64,000 bases of DNA from Owenia fusiformis (Eukaryota > Annelida > Polychaeta > Sabellida > Oweniidae), in NCBI GenBank assembly GCA_903813345.2, contig CAIIXF020000001.1, forward strand, positions 51,723,885 through 51,787,884, given 5' to 3'. Each line of letters begins with the position of its first letter. The first letter of the stretch is position 1. The translations under genes were made by a program, and so were the position numbers. Below are positions 12,101 through 22,700 of the stretch, piece after piece. The notes below the pieces were generated by a model, which was not told the DNA's origin, ran no database searches, and saw nothing but the letters and a program-made list of their open reading frames with translations.

Positions 12101-15100
12101 TCTTTACGCAAGAATGCTGCCCATGTTTGAATTACATCTTGGTCGTTTTTCACAAGAAAAATGGTGAATTTTCAGAATGTTTCAGATAATGCTCATTATA
12201 ATTCAATCACAATTATTATCACGATTTGGAATACGATGGTCTGATAAACTGAATCAAGGACTTGCTAACCACATATAACCTATTTTTCTCAGATTCCCCT
12301 AATGCCCTGTGGGTGTGTCTTAACGACCATGTCGATTTTCACAGAATAAATTTTACATTTACTTTATTGAGTCTATATATTCGGTAATAGGTGGAGATCA
12401 AATCAGGTGCTCTCATCACACTCTGAATGAATGTTCTCTATGCCAGCATAACCAAAATTAAAAGATGTGACCATTTATTATTGAGATATGACATGTTTTC
12501 AAAAGCGTGTTGTCCTGTTACATTGACAATTTCACCGAAATTCACAATTTTGGAGCCAGATATCAACGCTACTTACAATCGAAACGATCAAAAAGTATGC
12601 TGACGTACTTCAGATAAAGGCATCCTATTTTAGAATACATAAAAAAAATACGTTTTGTATCAGCTATGTTCAATTACATGAAAAATACCTATTTTTAACA
12701 CTTATTTGTTTTCACTGGCCGCGCTATAAATTTTCGCTAAATACGGTGAATAGCGTTTGGACTCATAGAAATAGACCACATGCACAAAATGCGATTATCC
12801 TGCAATAAAAATATAACAATGAGAACAGGATTTACCCAACGATTTTGCCTTGTCTGCTTTTTGTCCTGCATTTTCTCCAATTATAACATAATCTACTGCC
12901 TTGCTAATAGATGCCGCCACCTTACAGCCATGCCTCTCTGCATCTTTGGTTGCTTGGTTTCTTGTTTGATTTTTAAGTGTCCCTGTGAATACAACCTTCT
13001 TTCCTTTCAGATCTAAATCAGATTTAGCACCTTCCTCATCAGATTCCATATTTTCACTATCGTCCAACTCAGGGCTGTCTAGTCTCGTTTTCTTGGCTGA
13101 ATTACCACCTTTCTTGGCTGATTTACCCCCTTTCTTAGTTGAAGTACCCCCTTTTCTGTTTGAAATATCCCCTTTCTTGGCTGAATTGCCCCCTTTCTTG
13201 GCTGAATTACTACCTTTACTGGCTGAGTCACCATCTTCTTTAGCTGAATTTCGACTTAGCTACAAAAACATATGAATTTATCGGGAATTTATTACGATGT
13301 ACAATTACATTACAATTGCAGATAAATTGTTCTCTTATAAGAAAAGTCACAGTTTATTATCTTGATTTGAAGGGTTATAACTAGGATAGGATACTGTGAA
13401 GAAATCATCTTTAATAAATTTACACATAGTGATGATACTCACCACATCTGCCCATTCACTTTCCGTGAGACATTTGATTCCTACAAAAAAGTATAATATA
13501 CAAAATATATTTCAAATTTCTTGTATTCGCATGAACTAAGCATCAAACTTATATAATACATTTGTTACCTTAAAGAGATCGAGTTGTCCAGATTTCTATT
13601 CTGGACAATCAGTAATGTCCCAATATAATTGCTCATAAAACATCATATACATGTATACCTTAGATATATCTTGAGACCAAATCATAAGCACGATATCGAC
13701 AATATATTGAGGATATCAACAGGACAACCAAAAGAACAACTAACTGTCAGAATTCAACGCAATAAGTTGAAAACAGAATACAATGTTTTTTGGGATTTAT
13801 CTATATAGTAACCCCTTAGAAGTAATAAATATGGCTTCTCTAAGCCAAAATAATCTGAAGGAAAAGGCCAATCAGACTGGAACAAATTTGAGCGGGCTTT
13901 TTAAATTTAAATTTAAATTTCTATTGATGTAAGTGGACATTCATGGCTAGGAACAATCATCGAATTGATAAAGTTAAAGAATTAATTCAAGCCTCAGAAT
14001 TGATAAGTTGATAAACAAACTTGTTTTACATCAAATAACACGAAAAAATCAGGGGGTTACTCTAATTGTGTTTTTAGGAGACCCGATCTCTTTAAAGTGA
14101 GCAGTTTAGAAACTGCTTGAACTAACCACTAACTGCATACAGTACATGAGTTTAACAAAATTTGGTGTAAACTATTAGTGTAAGATTTTTTTACAATTTC
14201 AATGAAATGATTAAAAAACTTACCCAAAATTCTTTGAATAATTATAGACTTTTGCTTTTCACAAAATATTCTAATTCATTACTATCGTGAGGTTAAATTA
14301 ATTAAAACCTTTTCAAATAATAAATATCTTTAAATTTAAGTTTATTGTTCCTTTCAACATATTTACAAACAGATTATAACAATGTGACGCAGAGCGGTCC
14401 ATGTGTTTTGAAAAAGTGCTATTCGGTCTATCCAAAATCACAAGAATTCATAAATGAAAAAAGTTTTAAATAATTACCCATCGATTCTGCCTTGTCTGCC
14501 TTCTGGCCTGCATTTTCCCCAATTACAACATAATCAACTGCCTTGCTAATAGATGCCGTCACCTTACATCCATGCATCTCTGCGTCTTTGGTTGCTTGGT
14601 TACGTGTTTGATTTTTGAGCGCCCCCGTGAATACAACCTTCTTTCCTTTCAGATCTAAATCATGTCTAGCACCTTCCTCGTGAGATTCCATATTTTCACT
14701 ATCGTCCAACTCAGGGCTGTCTAGTCTCGCTTTCTTGGCTGAATTACCACTAAGCTAAAAATATATAGTAATATTTTTCATGTTAATCATTCTAGCAATA
14801 AAGTATTTTTATTATGGTTATGAGAGCCTGATTTAAGTTATTTAAACTAGTTTTGAAAAAGTATGTTACATTTACCATGTCCTCCCATTCATCCTCCGTG
14901 AGGCACTTGATTCCTGCAATTACAATAATATTTGATTTGACGAATCATTTTATCCGGAGACCAGAAGTAAAGTGTCAATGCAAAAATCGCATGCAAATAT
15001 AGAAACATATAAAAAAGAAGATCCTCTATTTTCACTGATTTGTAACTTGATCGCGTATCGAATAGAAAAAATACAATACTCGTAGCTGTTTTTCGAAACG

Positions 15101-15382
15101 GATTCAAAACAAATTGCAATACCGTATGATGTTGCTTTACACTATTTTTGATGCAAATAGTTCATGCATTTTAATTCAACGTATTTCAACATAGTTACCT
15201 AACGATTCTGCCTTGTCTGCCTTTTGGCCTGCATTTTCCCCAATTACAACATAATCTACTGCCTTGCTAATAGATGCCGCCACCTTACAACCACGTTTCT
15301 CTGCAGCTTTGGTTGCTTGACTACGTGTTTGATTTGTGAGTGCCCCTGTGAACACAACCTTCTTGCCTTTTAGATCAGCCAT
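6160..15382 (-). CDS. Triple-BRCT, PBZ zinc finger and F-box protein (predicted PAR-directed SCF receptor)
   Basis: Ten exons join in a continuous phase on the minus strand: 15382-15199, 14913-14876, 14754-14478, 13480-13443, 13259-12836, 8857-8820, 8361-8199, 7668-7046, 6679-6583 and 6419-6160, giving 713 residues and a TAG stop. Order: BRCT 1 (residues about 3-74), BRCT 2 (107-179), lysine-rich heptads (183-238), BRCT 3 (262-333), PBZ finger (C359, C365, H372, H378), F-box (401-446), then an acidic tail with no domain I recognise. The BRCTs are of the bacterial ligase/RFC1 class (KGKKVVFTG, GENAGQK, conserved W in LTE.EW). Known family roles: PBZ binds poly(ADP-ribose), F-box binds SKP1, BRCT binds phosphopeptides, DNA or PAR. 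Inference: a nuclear adaptor coupling PARP signalling to ubiquitination. The start was chosen at the ATG just before DLKG; an in-frame ATG at 15472 and upstream exons are possible. Exon 9's donor (A|GTACAG) is the least certain junction. Confidence 0.85.
7046..7668 (-). other. F-box exon
   Basis: The 623-nt exon has the F-box pattern FADVPDVALLHLFQLF, then DLVNLLRVCKRWNEL and LWRKF, matching LP..L..IF..L...DL....VCK.W..L......LW. The rest of the exon (YLRLNPIYDF, then an Asp/Glu-rich stretch) has no domain I know and may be the substrate-binding part. Confidence 0.8.
8199..8361 (-). other. PBZ (poly(ADP-ribose)-binding zinc finger) exon
   Basis: The 163-nt exon encodes a Ser/Thr-rich lead, KRK, then CRYWDKC followed by FRTNKNH and LQLFLHP. 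The spacing C-x5-C-x6-H-x5-H with basic residues ahead and a proline after the last histidine is that of the PBZ finger of APLF and CHFR. The usual glycine after the aromatic residue is tryptophan here, as I recall for CHFR. Donor GTAAGT, acceptor AAG. Confidence 0.85.
8858..12835. other. Long intron with recurring TGTCGATTTTCAC phrase
   Basis: This 4-kb intron separates the two halves of BRCT 3. I see no exon in it. The phrase CATGTCGATTTTCAC appears at 9506, 11968 and 12328, with a variant at 9876 and an adjacent half copy at 11983. Spacings of about 370 and 360 suggest badly decayed repeat units. A plus-strand open frame at 10574-10918 has no recognisable features. Confidence 0.5.
13085..13250 (-). 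repeat. Coding heptad repeat (NSAKKGG type), eight copies
   Basis: Eight consecutive 7-residue units follow each other in exon 5: NSAKEDG, DSASKGS, NSAKKGG, NSAKKGD, ISNRKGG, TSTKKGG, KSAKKGG, NSAKKTR. At DNA level it is a 21-bp minisatellite. BRCT 2's exon keeps only one unit, so the array expanded in copy 3. The composition (Ser, Lys, Gly, Ala) resembles histone-tail-like linkers that bind nucleic acid or accept ADP-ribose on serine; that role is inference. Confidence 0.85.
13443..14754 (-). other. BRCT domain 2 (exons 3 and 4)
   Basis: Exon 14754-14478 begins with one copy of the SGNSAKK motif and an acidic linker, then the BRCT core. The 38-nt exon 13480-13443 ends the fold with IKCLTESEWADV. 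About 53 of 60 core residues match BRCT 1, so the copies arose by duplication of an exon pair. Confidence 0.85.
14876..15382 (-). other. BRCT domain 1 (exons 1 and 2 of the BRCT-PBZ-F-box gene)
   Basis: Exon 15382-15199 encodes the BRCT core from DLKGKKVVFTG to QKADKAESL. The 38-nt exon 14913-14876 supplies the last strand and helix (IKCLTEDEWEDM), with the conserved tryptophan. The split glycine codon (G|GA) joins them. Donor GTAACT, acceptor CAG. Confidence 0.85.
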
Positions 15383-17140
15383 TGCCACATAAAAACCAAC
15401 CAATGCTTGAACAGAAAAGTGTATGAAATATCTAGTATGATTGGTGTATAATTCATATTTATAATGTGGCAATCATAAAGAATGTCATTAAAAACCTGCC
15501 ATCAGAAATTCGAGACCTTGCAGAGGCACAGATTGAGCATCGTCAATCCTGCCGCGAATGATTAGATCTATTAGACCGAATTCCTGAAGACTGCCAACCC
15601 CCCGGCCGCGCCTAATAAGTGACGTGCACCTTGACCGCTGACGTTGAGAGTCAGAGGAGAGGGTCAAGGGTCTTATAAGCAAGACTAAATAGATTAAGGC
15701 CTACTGGTACATTCAATATTTCATTTTAACATAACTGACATATTTTGGGAAAATACAAGCATTTTGCAAAATACAAGGCCTTTTGCCTTCTAAACAAAGA
15801 TTAGGCCTTCTAAACTTATGATCACATGTTAGGATGGAAAGGGTACTTTTTAGTAACATCCTTCTTCAAAGGACTTCATTTATGTTTCTCCTTGTAGCAA
15901 GGATACTCTAGTAGACTTATTGCGGATATATGCGATGCTTTGTCCCGGGAGAGTAGATTGAAAGGGGGTTCGTCCAGTGCACTAATGCTTCTAAACATAT
16001 TTCCGGGTTTAGCTAAATACTCAATCGCCTGACTCTCCTTTGGTCACGTTGTATTCTATGCACCGGAGTATCGTACAAGAGGGTCCGTGATGTTTCTCAG
16101 TGAAAGTTTTTTTTGTGATCATGGGCTGTAAGGATCCCGGGGTAAGGATTCAGTGGGCGATAAAACTTGCCAGTGAACTTCGGAGCATGCCGATCACCCA
16201 GTCACATATCTGCTACCTTTCTGCGCGGGGCCCTCGGTCAAAAGAAATCTCTACCCACTAACCACATGCGTATACAAAATTACACAATACCTTCCTACAG
16301 ACTCAGTAATCAGGCTAGGTCACAGTGCTCCAAGTATGTGTAAAGCATCGCACATTGGCTACCAGGGATTAGCTGAGCCTCGAAACGGAGCTATAATATT
16401 AACCTATTTAGATCAATACTTCGTTCAGAGCATTTTGATGCATTACTTGGACAGTCCCGGGAAATTTCTTGTATCGGCATCGTGGGCTATCTGGTTGTGT
16501 ATTTCACTGTATCGATTAGGCCTAGATTAGGCCTACATGACAGTTGAACTTGAAACGTTGAAATGATGCTTATATGAATATAATTATTAATAAAAAATAT
16601 GTTACTTATGATTACCGGCTTTAAGAACAAAATGTATAATAGGATGGTAAAAAATTGACCTGCCGCAATTTATCACATGTGTTATTTTATGAAATTACCC
16701 CCTGATATTTGGCACATTTATACAACATTAAATTTCAAACGTTACCATACTGCCATATTTTATAACCGTCAGACTGATAGTTACAATGTTACATCACTTT
16801 AAACAACATGCTCCAGTGGCCACCCCGCCACCTGCGCACTATAGGCAAACTTGCGTGTGTCGCCCAAAGTGTCCGTACCTGACTTCTACCCTTTGGGGAT
16901 ACACCAAAGATAGAGTGTACTAGAATGACCCCAGGAAAATTGCACACCTCAAAAGGGAGATCATACGTGTCATTCAGGCCATACCTGCTGAGGAATGCAG
17001 TCGGGTCTTTTGACAACTTGCGCAGGTTTGCATACAGTATCGAGGAGTAATTTCTTAAAAATGACAAAGATTGAGCATTACACTGAACAAAGCCAAATTT
17101 TTATTTTGATTACGACACAAACTTCGGCTCTCCGACTCAT
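15383..17140. other. Intergenic stretch upstream of the BRCT-PBZ-F-box gene
   Basis: No gene is supported. Positions 15500-15680 are clearly richer in GC and CpG than the surroundings and contain TGACGTGC, so this may be the promoter region. A minus-strand open frame at 16789-17067 has unremarkable composition and no motif I recognise. Confidence 0.4.
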
Positions 17141-17144
17141 TTAA

Positions 17145-17479
17145 AGGGGCAACAAGAACTGTATAGAGAAAATTTGATTTTTTATATTTTTTCTGAGCTC
17201 ATACCTATTTTCTTAAAATGTATGGATAAACTCTCAATTTCAGCATTAAGAAGTGTAAATTCACTTCAAAGCTTCTATAAAGGGAGTCCCACTTATCGAT
17301 TTTTAAGATTCACCACGCTTCAAGAGGATTATCAGCTGAAATAATGTTCATCCGGGGGGTTTCTTTGTAGATAATAAAAATATATGTTAGTCTTGATGAA
17401 ATGTCCAAACTTAAATATATTTTGACACTGGTTTATGATCGTTGAATGCCCCCCCCCCCCTTCACTTATTGTTGCACCT
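17145..17479. mobile_element. MITE with TTAA target duplication, copy 1
   Basis: The ends AGGGGCAACAA and TTGTTGCACCT are inverted, flanked on both sides by TTAA (17141-17144, 17480-17483). A second copy with the same ends and interior (CTTCTATAAAGGGAGTCC, ATATCAGCTGAAATAATGTT) lies at 49532-49859. TTAA is the target of piggyBac-type transposases, so a piggyBac-mobilised non-autonomous family is inferred. It contains a run of 12-13 C near 17449. Confidence 0.75.
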
Positions 17480-18539
17480 TTAATAAGAGCAATGTGTGAG
17501 TTTGTAAATGTTCAGTTCGATTCTTCGGTTTGAATAATTCCAATTGCGTTCATTAAATAATTTTCGACTTATAAACATTTCTGGTCACACAACACGTTCA
17601 AATACATTATGAAAATTAAGTAAGGTATGTATGCACTATTAAATTAGTGTATATGGTATTACCGAAATGGCAAGAACAGTCCTGTTACTTTTGGGGCACC
17701 CATTATCACAATGTGACATACTCTTCAAAGTCGCAGTCTAAAAAAACATTCAAGCCCATTGTCTTCCAGTGACCATGTCCCTTTTAAAGATCTTCATTAA
17801 GAATATCATCACTCCCCAGGTTGCTTTTTGTGGCGATGATTAGTAATGCAACTGTAATATGGTCACATCCACCAGATACAAACATCTTACATTGTAATCA
17901 AAGTGGAAATCCCATTCATCCCATTACACAAACAAAATACCCATTCTCCTTTTTATCAAATCAGAAATAAATTAACATTCAAACAAATTGTTCTTCATCT
18001 ATATGATACATGTGGCTATATTTCTTTACTTCATATAATATAATTTAAATTTTCTATATACACATTTTTAAAAATAGTTTATTTTATATTATGATATAAT
18101 AAACAGTTTGTTTATATCCTATGATTTTCCAAGCTAAATGTCCTACAGTTATATGCTCCATACTCTTCCTCCAATACTCCATTATTCAGGGGTCCTACAT
18201 TACCAGAATTGTTTGTGAGGCTAAAAATTCCTCTTATTTTCTATATATGATGTCATGATATCTGATTTGAACTACATTTTCGGTAATACACCCCTAGTTT
18301 CTGTCTCTCTACCAGAGAGATTCAATGATATCACACATGGTGACTAATACATTTGTACCACTATGTACACTCTAATATAAAACCAAGCTACACATCTGTA
18401 CTTTGGACCAAAACTAAAAGATTTTGGTCCCCGGAAATTATAATCCCTGTCTATATTTGCATACGTTTATGTCGATCAGTCGGTGCTTTGAGTATAGAGG
18501 CAATGATTTTAACAAACACGCAGCGAAATGTAATTGTAG

Positions 18540-18690
18540 CAACTGGGTGCAACTTTATCAATTGCACTCAGACAAAAATCCACTTGCACACAGACAAGAA
18601 TCCACATACACCAAGATGGAATCGAGTTGCACCCAGATGAGAATCGAGTTGCACCCAGATGAGAATCGACTTGCACCCATTTGAGATATT
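18540..18690. repeat. Short tandem repeat, 22-bp unit
   Basis: Degenerate units of the form GAGTTGCACCCAGATGAGAATC occur in series, best preserved at 18620-18685 and more diverged on the left (CACTTGCACACAGACAAGAATC). Confidence 0.7.
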
Positions 18691-19221
18691 TTTACTCATT
18701 TTTCGGCATTTAGGCGATTTAAAATGAAAAGTTTGTACCTAACCAAGAACAAATCTCCAGTATACAATATCAATTAGAATAATATTATTACCACTTTAAG
18801 TGTAATTCATAAATATAATGACCTATAATCTTACATATAATTGTAGATATGGATGAATTGTTATGCATTTTATTGCAATGCTCGATGACATGATATGACT
18901 AATACAAATCATATACATTTGCCAAAAGAGATAAAATAGATACTACAGTCATGGTCTAATTGCATATATATATATAGGATGAATGTGTGATTGGACATAC
19001 TAAACATATCATTATTTGTCCTACCCTAATATGTATTGGAAATTGACATGACTGTTATGATAGTCGAATCATAATAAAACAGTACATGGGATAAACTTTA
19101 CAAGTAGACAGACACAAGTGTGTGGAGATTTATATTTTCACCAATGAAGCCATCTTACAATAAAAATTACACAAGTGATAATTTGTAATTATTTACACCA
19201 CTAAACAAAAACATTGAAGTA

Positions 19222-19335
19222 CAGTAAAGCCTTACTTAATGTTGTATTAGCCTCTAATAGTGGAACACTTCTCGAGTGGAACACTTTTTAGGGGTACCAA
19301 AGGTGTTCCACTTTGACAATAGACAGGCTTTACTG
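19222..19335. mobile_element. Short TA-flanked MITE (pogo/Tigger-like ends)
   Basis: The ends CAGTAAAGCC and GGCTTTACTG are inverted and flanked by TA. The interior has repeated GTGGAACACTT. A related element with the same motifs lies in RIC1 intron 2 at about 38885-39065. CAGT ends with TA targets fit the pogo/Tigger group. Confidence 0.6.
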
Positions 19336-19797
19336 TATATGTTCAGCATTGACATGATATTCAAGAAGAAACCATGTAAATTCAGGAAGGCTTCATAGGA
19401 GTGACATTGAACACATATTAAATTGCTGCTATAGTCAAGATTAATTTCACACAGCCACCAACAATTTTTGGTCCATGCTGAAAATAACTAAAATATTGAT
19501 TGAAATTCAGTATTTGGAAATACACACATATTCAGTTTTAGAGGTAAAAATTTTAATACTATACTGTATTGCAACTGACATCAAAATTGTTCAGATAGAG
19601 CATGTAAATTGTAGAGTTTAGTCAGGTAACCAACTTCTCAACTACTGATCAAAATCCAATCCAAATAGAACTGACTTGTATCTGGTCGACGACTCGACGT
19701 TTGATATTTTACTCTTGTATATTGGCACTGTGTAGCTCCAAATTGAACATACTCTTCAACTCAAAATAACATTAAACATTCTATTCCAAACATATCA

Positions 19798-22700
19798 TTA
19801 TGACACTGCACACTGTGATTCCTCCTCCATTAATGTCACATCTTCAATTTCATTCTGAGTGAGGTTCTTCACTGGAGTGAGACTTGATTGAGAGTCACTT
19901 AGTCTTAGACTACTTGCGTCAATGTCTGTGTTACTGCCACTCTCCTGTGAGGAGATACTCAGCCTCTTTGTGGAGTTGAACTTGCTGGGAGGGTTTGTCT
20001 CGACTAGTTTTGCAAGCTGTTGGCTCTGGACCTTTATGGCCTGGAGGAATGGCTTGTAACCCAGACTGTAATATGACATATTAATATAACGTAAAAGTGT
20101 TAAATAAACTTAATCACAACTCTGAAAGAAATATCTCTGTAATCGTAACAATTTTGACAAAATGTCCACCATGAAATACATACCCGGTATATCTGTAACA
20201 AGAAAAAAACCCAGATGATATGTACTAGACTCCTTTATTGATGATTAGTACATAAGACACATGCACTACCAATTCAATTATATGATACTTCATGTTCATG
20301 ATATGTTTTTACCATATGTGCTGTCATCTGCATCTTAGTAATATTCATTCAGTCGATTGAAGCAATGAACCAGTCCTTAGGCTGCACTGTAGTACAAATG
20401 TAAGAACAAGAACCCAAATGTAAAATATGAAAATATATCCATACCATTCTGTATCGGCCCACAGCTCTATAAAAGAGAGACCTTCTCGCATCCTGGCAAT
20501 GATCTCGAGGGGAGTTTCAGTGAGACTAGCTGTATTGACTGTGCGAACTACGGCCATTGCATCACGTAGCACCAAGGAGATGAGGAGGGACCATTCAAGA
20601 CAGCCTGCTTCCAGCATCACCTGTAACAGGTACCTGCAACAAAGAAAACAAGATCTTCCCATTACTGAACAAATGGATGTAACAGAAATGTCATGTGTTC
20701 ACCCCATTGAATCCATATTGTGATAACCTCATTTCAATTGGCTTGCACACTGTAATGAGGTCATTACTATTATAAACACATATTGAAAACTAAATACAAA
20801 CTCGGAATGAACACTATGGCCTGTCACTATTGCTCAAGTGTATGTAGTAGAATGTAAGCCTTCTAAACTAGTACTAATACCCTGAGGACAGGCGTAGCAA
20901 TGTGATGATATTGAATGATTGGGATTGTCTGGTCGTGTTAATTCTTAATGGAGTCTTCTCACTTCGGCACTCCTACTAGAGCGTAGACTGTCATGTAAAT
21001 TAGAATTTTAAGTTTGTTTATTCAATAATCTTTATATGAATTTACCTTAGTTCCACTTCTGATTGCTGAGGTCCCTTGTTGGCAAGCTGCTGACTCCTTT
21101 GTTCTAATTCATTGAGTGAGATGACATCTAACCAGTCTCCTTGCTCTGGTGTCATGTCACTGTCACCAAGAGTAGAACTCTGTTCTGACACCTCTGTAAG
21201 GCTGGTGTGACTCAAATCATCTAAATCAAGTTTGATAAATACCTTATACATAAATTATCATTATCTCATAAATGTTAAAGGAGATGATTTTCACTTGATA
21301 TTTAGCAACATTTTTATTAGACAGTCTGGACATAAAGGTTTGAATTTGGCTATCCTGGAATTATTTTCAGATCTTTTCTCATTTGACAAATAAAAATCAA
21401 ATCTATATCCTTACCTCTGCTGATCTGGGGCTTGAGATATACCTCCCCACTGTTGACCAGGTTAGGGTCAGATGGTACCCTCTGCCTGAAGCCCCCAGTG
21501 GACAGGGTGAGAGGTCTACCAGGTGTCGCCACTGTCACAACCTCAAGGTCAGACATAATACTACTGATGTCATCATCCAGTAAGTTAGAACTAGGACCCG
21601 ACTTCATACCAACTGAATGAAAAAAAAACAGATTTGTATATCAATACTACACAACCTGATGTTTTCATGATAAGGGCCCTGGTTATCAAATAGCATTAAA
21701 GCCTAATTTTGTTTCAAAAATTGATTGATTTTAAAAAGATTTTGAGATGTAATTATTATTTATAGCAAAAGAATTTGTTATGAGAAAGGTCCAGATATTT
21801 GAAAATATGTCCAGGAAAAATACTGTTGTCAGAACAAAATAAATGGGAATAATTTCAATAAGTACTTTCAATGAATAAAACATGATCAAAACGTATACAT
21901 TATAATATAATATTGGGTCATATAAGAGGAAAATCTGATACAGGTAGTATACATTATGATTGGTAACATTGTTAGCAGAAATGCATATTGCTGAAATAAT
22001 ATGTACAGTAAAATATTTGTTTAGTACATTATTGTAATTATGTATTATCAAGAATGTAAAATAATCGTGTAATATATGGGATGTGTCAAATCTACATGAG
22101 AGATCATTGTGATCATTGTCAAATGTATATTATAATAAATGGCCATTTAAAGAGAGAAATCCTAACAAGTTCTAATATCCACCACTGATGACAGATGAAT
22201 CCTAACAAACGTAGCCGTTATTTAAATGACATGGTGATCATTTCAAATACACATTCGATGTGGGTTAAAGGTTACTGAGGGGGACTTCTTACCAGGTGAA
22301 GTTTTGTTAATCTGACAGAATATGTCATAAGAGAGGATGGGGAAAGGCCAGTTGAAGTCCCTGTGTAAGCTCTTCAATGCGTCAACAAAGTCTTCCACCT
22401 TCCCTGCACGTAATCTGAGGAGTAGAAGATGAGATAACCAGTAGATTAGATCCTCTTTAAGAGATGGTGTCCGATTGTCAATGATTGTGAAATAAAGTAG
22501 TTAATTTTTTTTGGGGGGAGGTAAATCAATATTTTCTTCATTTCTCCACCACTGTCAACACTGGACACCAATCCTGAGGTATCGTTCATGAATAGACAAA
22601 GTGTTATTATATGCAGTGATTGAATTAATGTTAATACTACCATGCTTCTTTTAGTACATTGCATTCCAGTGACTAATAAATACCAATCAATTTTTACATG

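Larger units (their letters stand above)
8820..13259 (-). other. BRCT domain 3 (exons 5 and 6)
   Basis: Exon 13259-12836 carries the expanded heptad repeat, the acidic linker and a third BRCT core; the distant 38-nt exon 8857-8820 supplies IQCLTENEWDDV. About 54 of 60 core residues match BRCT 2. The intron between the two halves is about 4 kb, much longer than in copies 1 and 2. Confidence 0.85.

Noticed and set aside
12985-13275. 96-codon plus-strand frame rich in PPFLAEL
   Set aside because: It is the antisense reading of the 21-bp heptad repeat in BRCT exon 5.
15176-15472. Start of the BRCT protein at the ATG at 15472
   Set aside because: Possible, but the extra 30 residues look non-conserved and the ATG at 15382 starts directly at the BRCT domain; kept as an alternative.
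16789-17067. 92-codon minus-strand open frame
   Set aside because: No recognisable domain and no matching splice partners nearby; left as unsupported although it could be an exon remnant.
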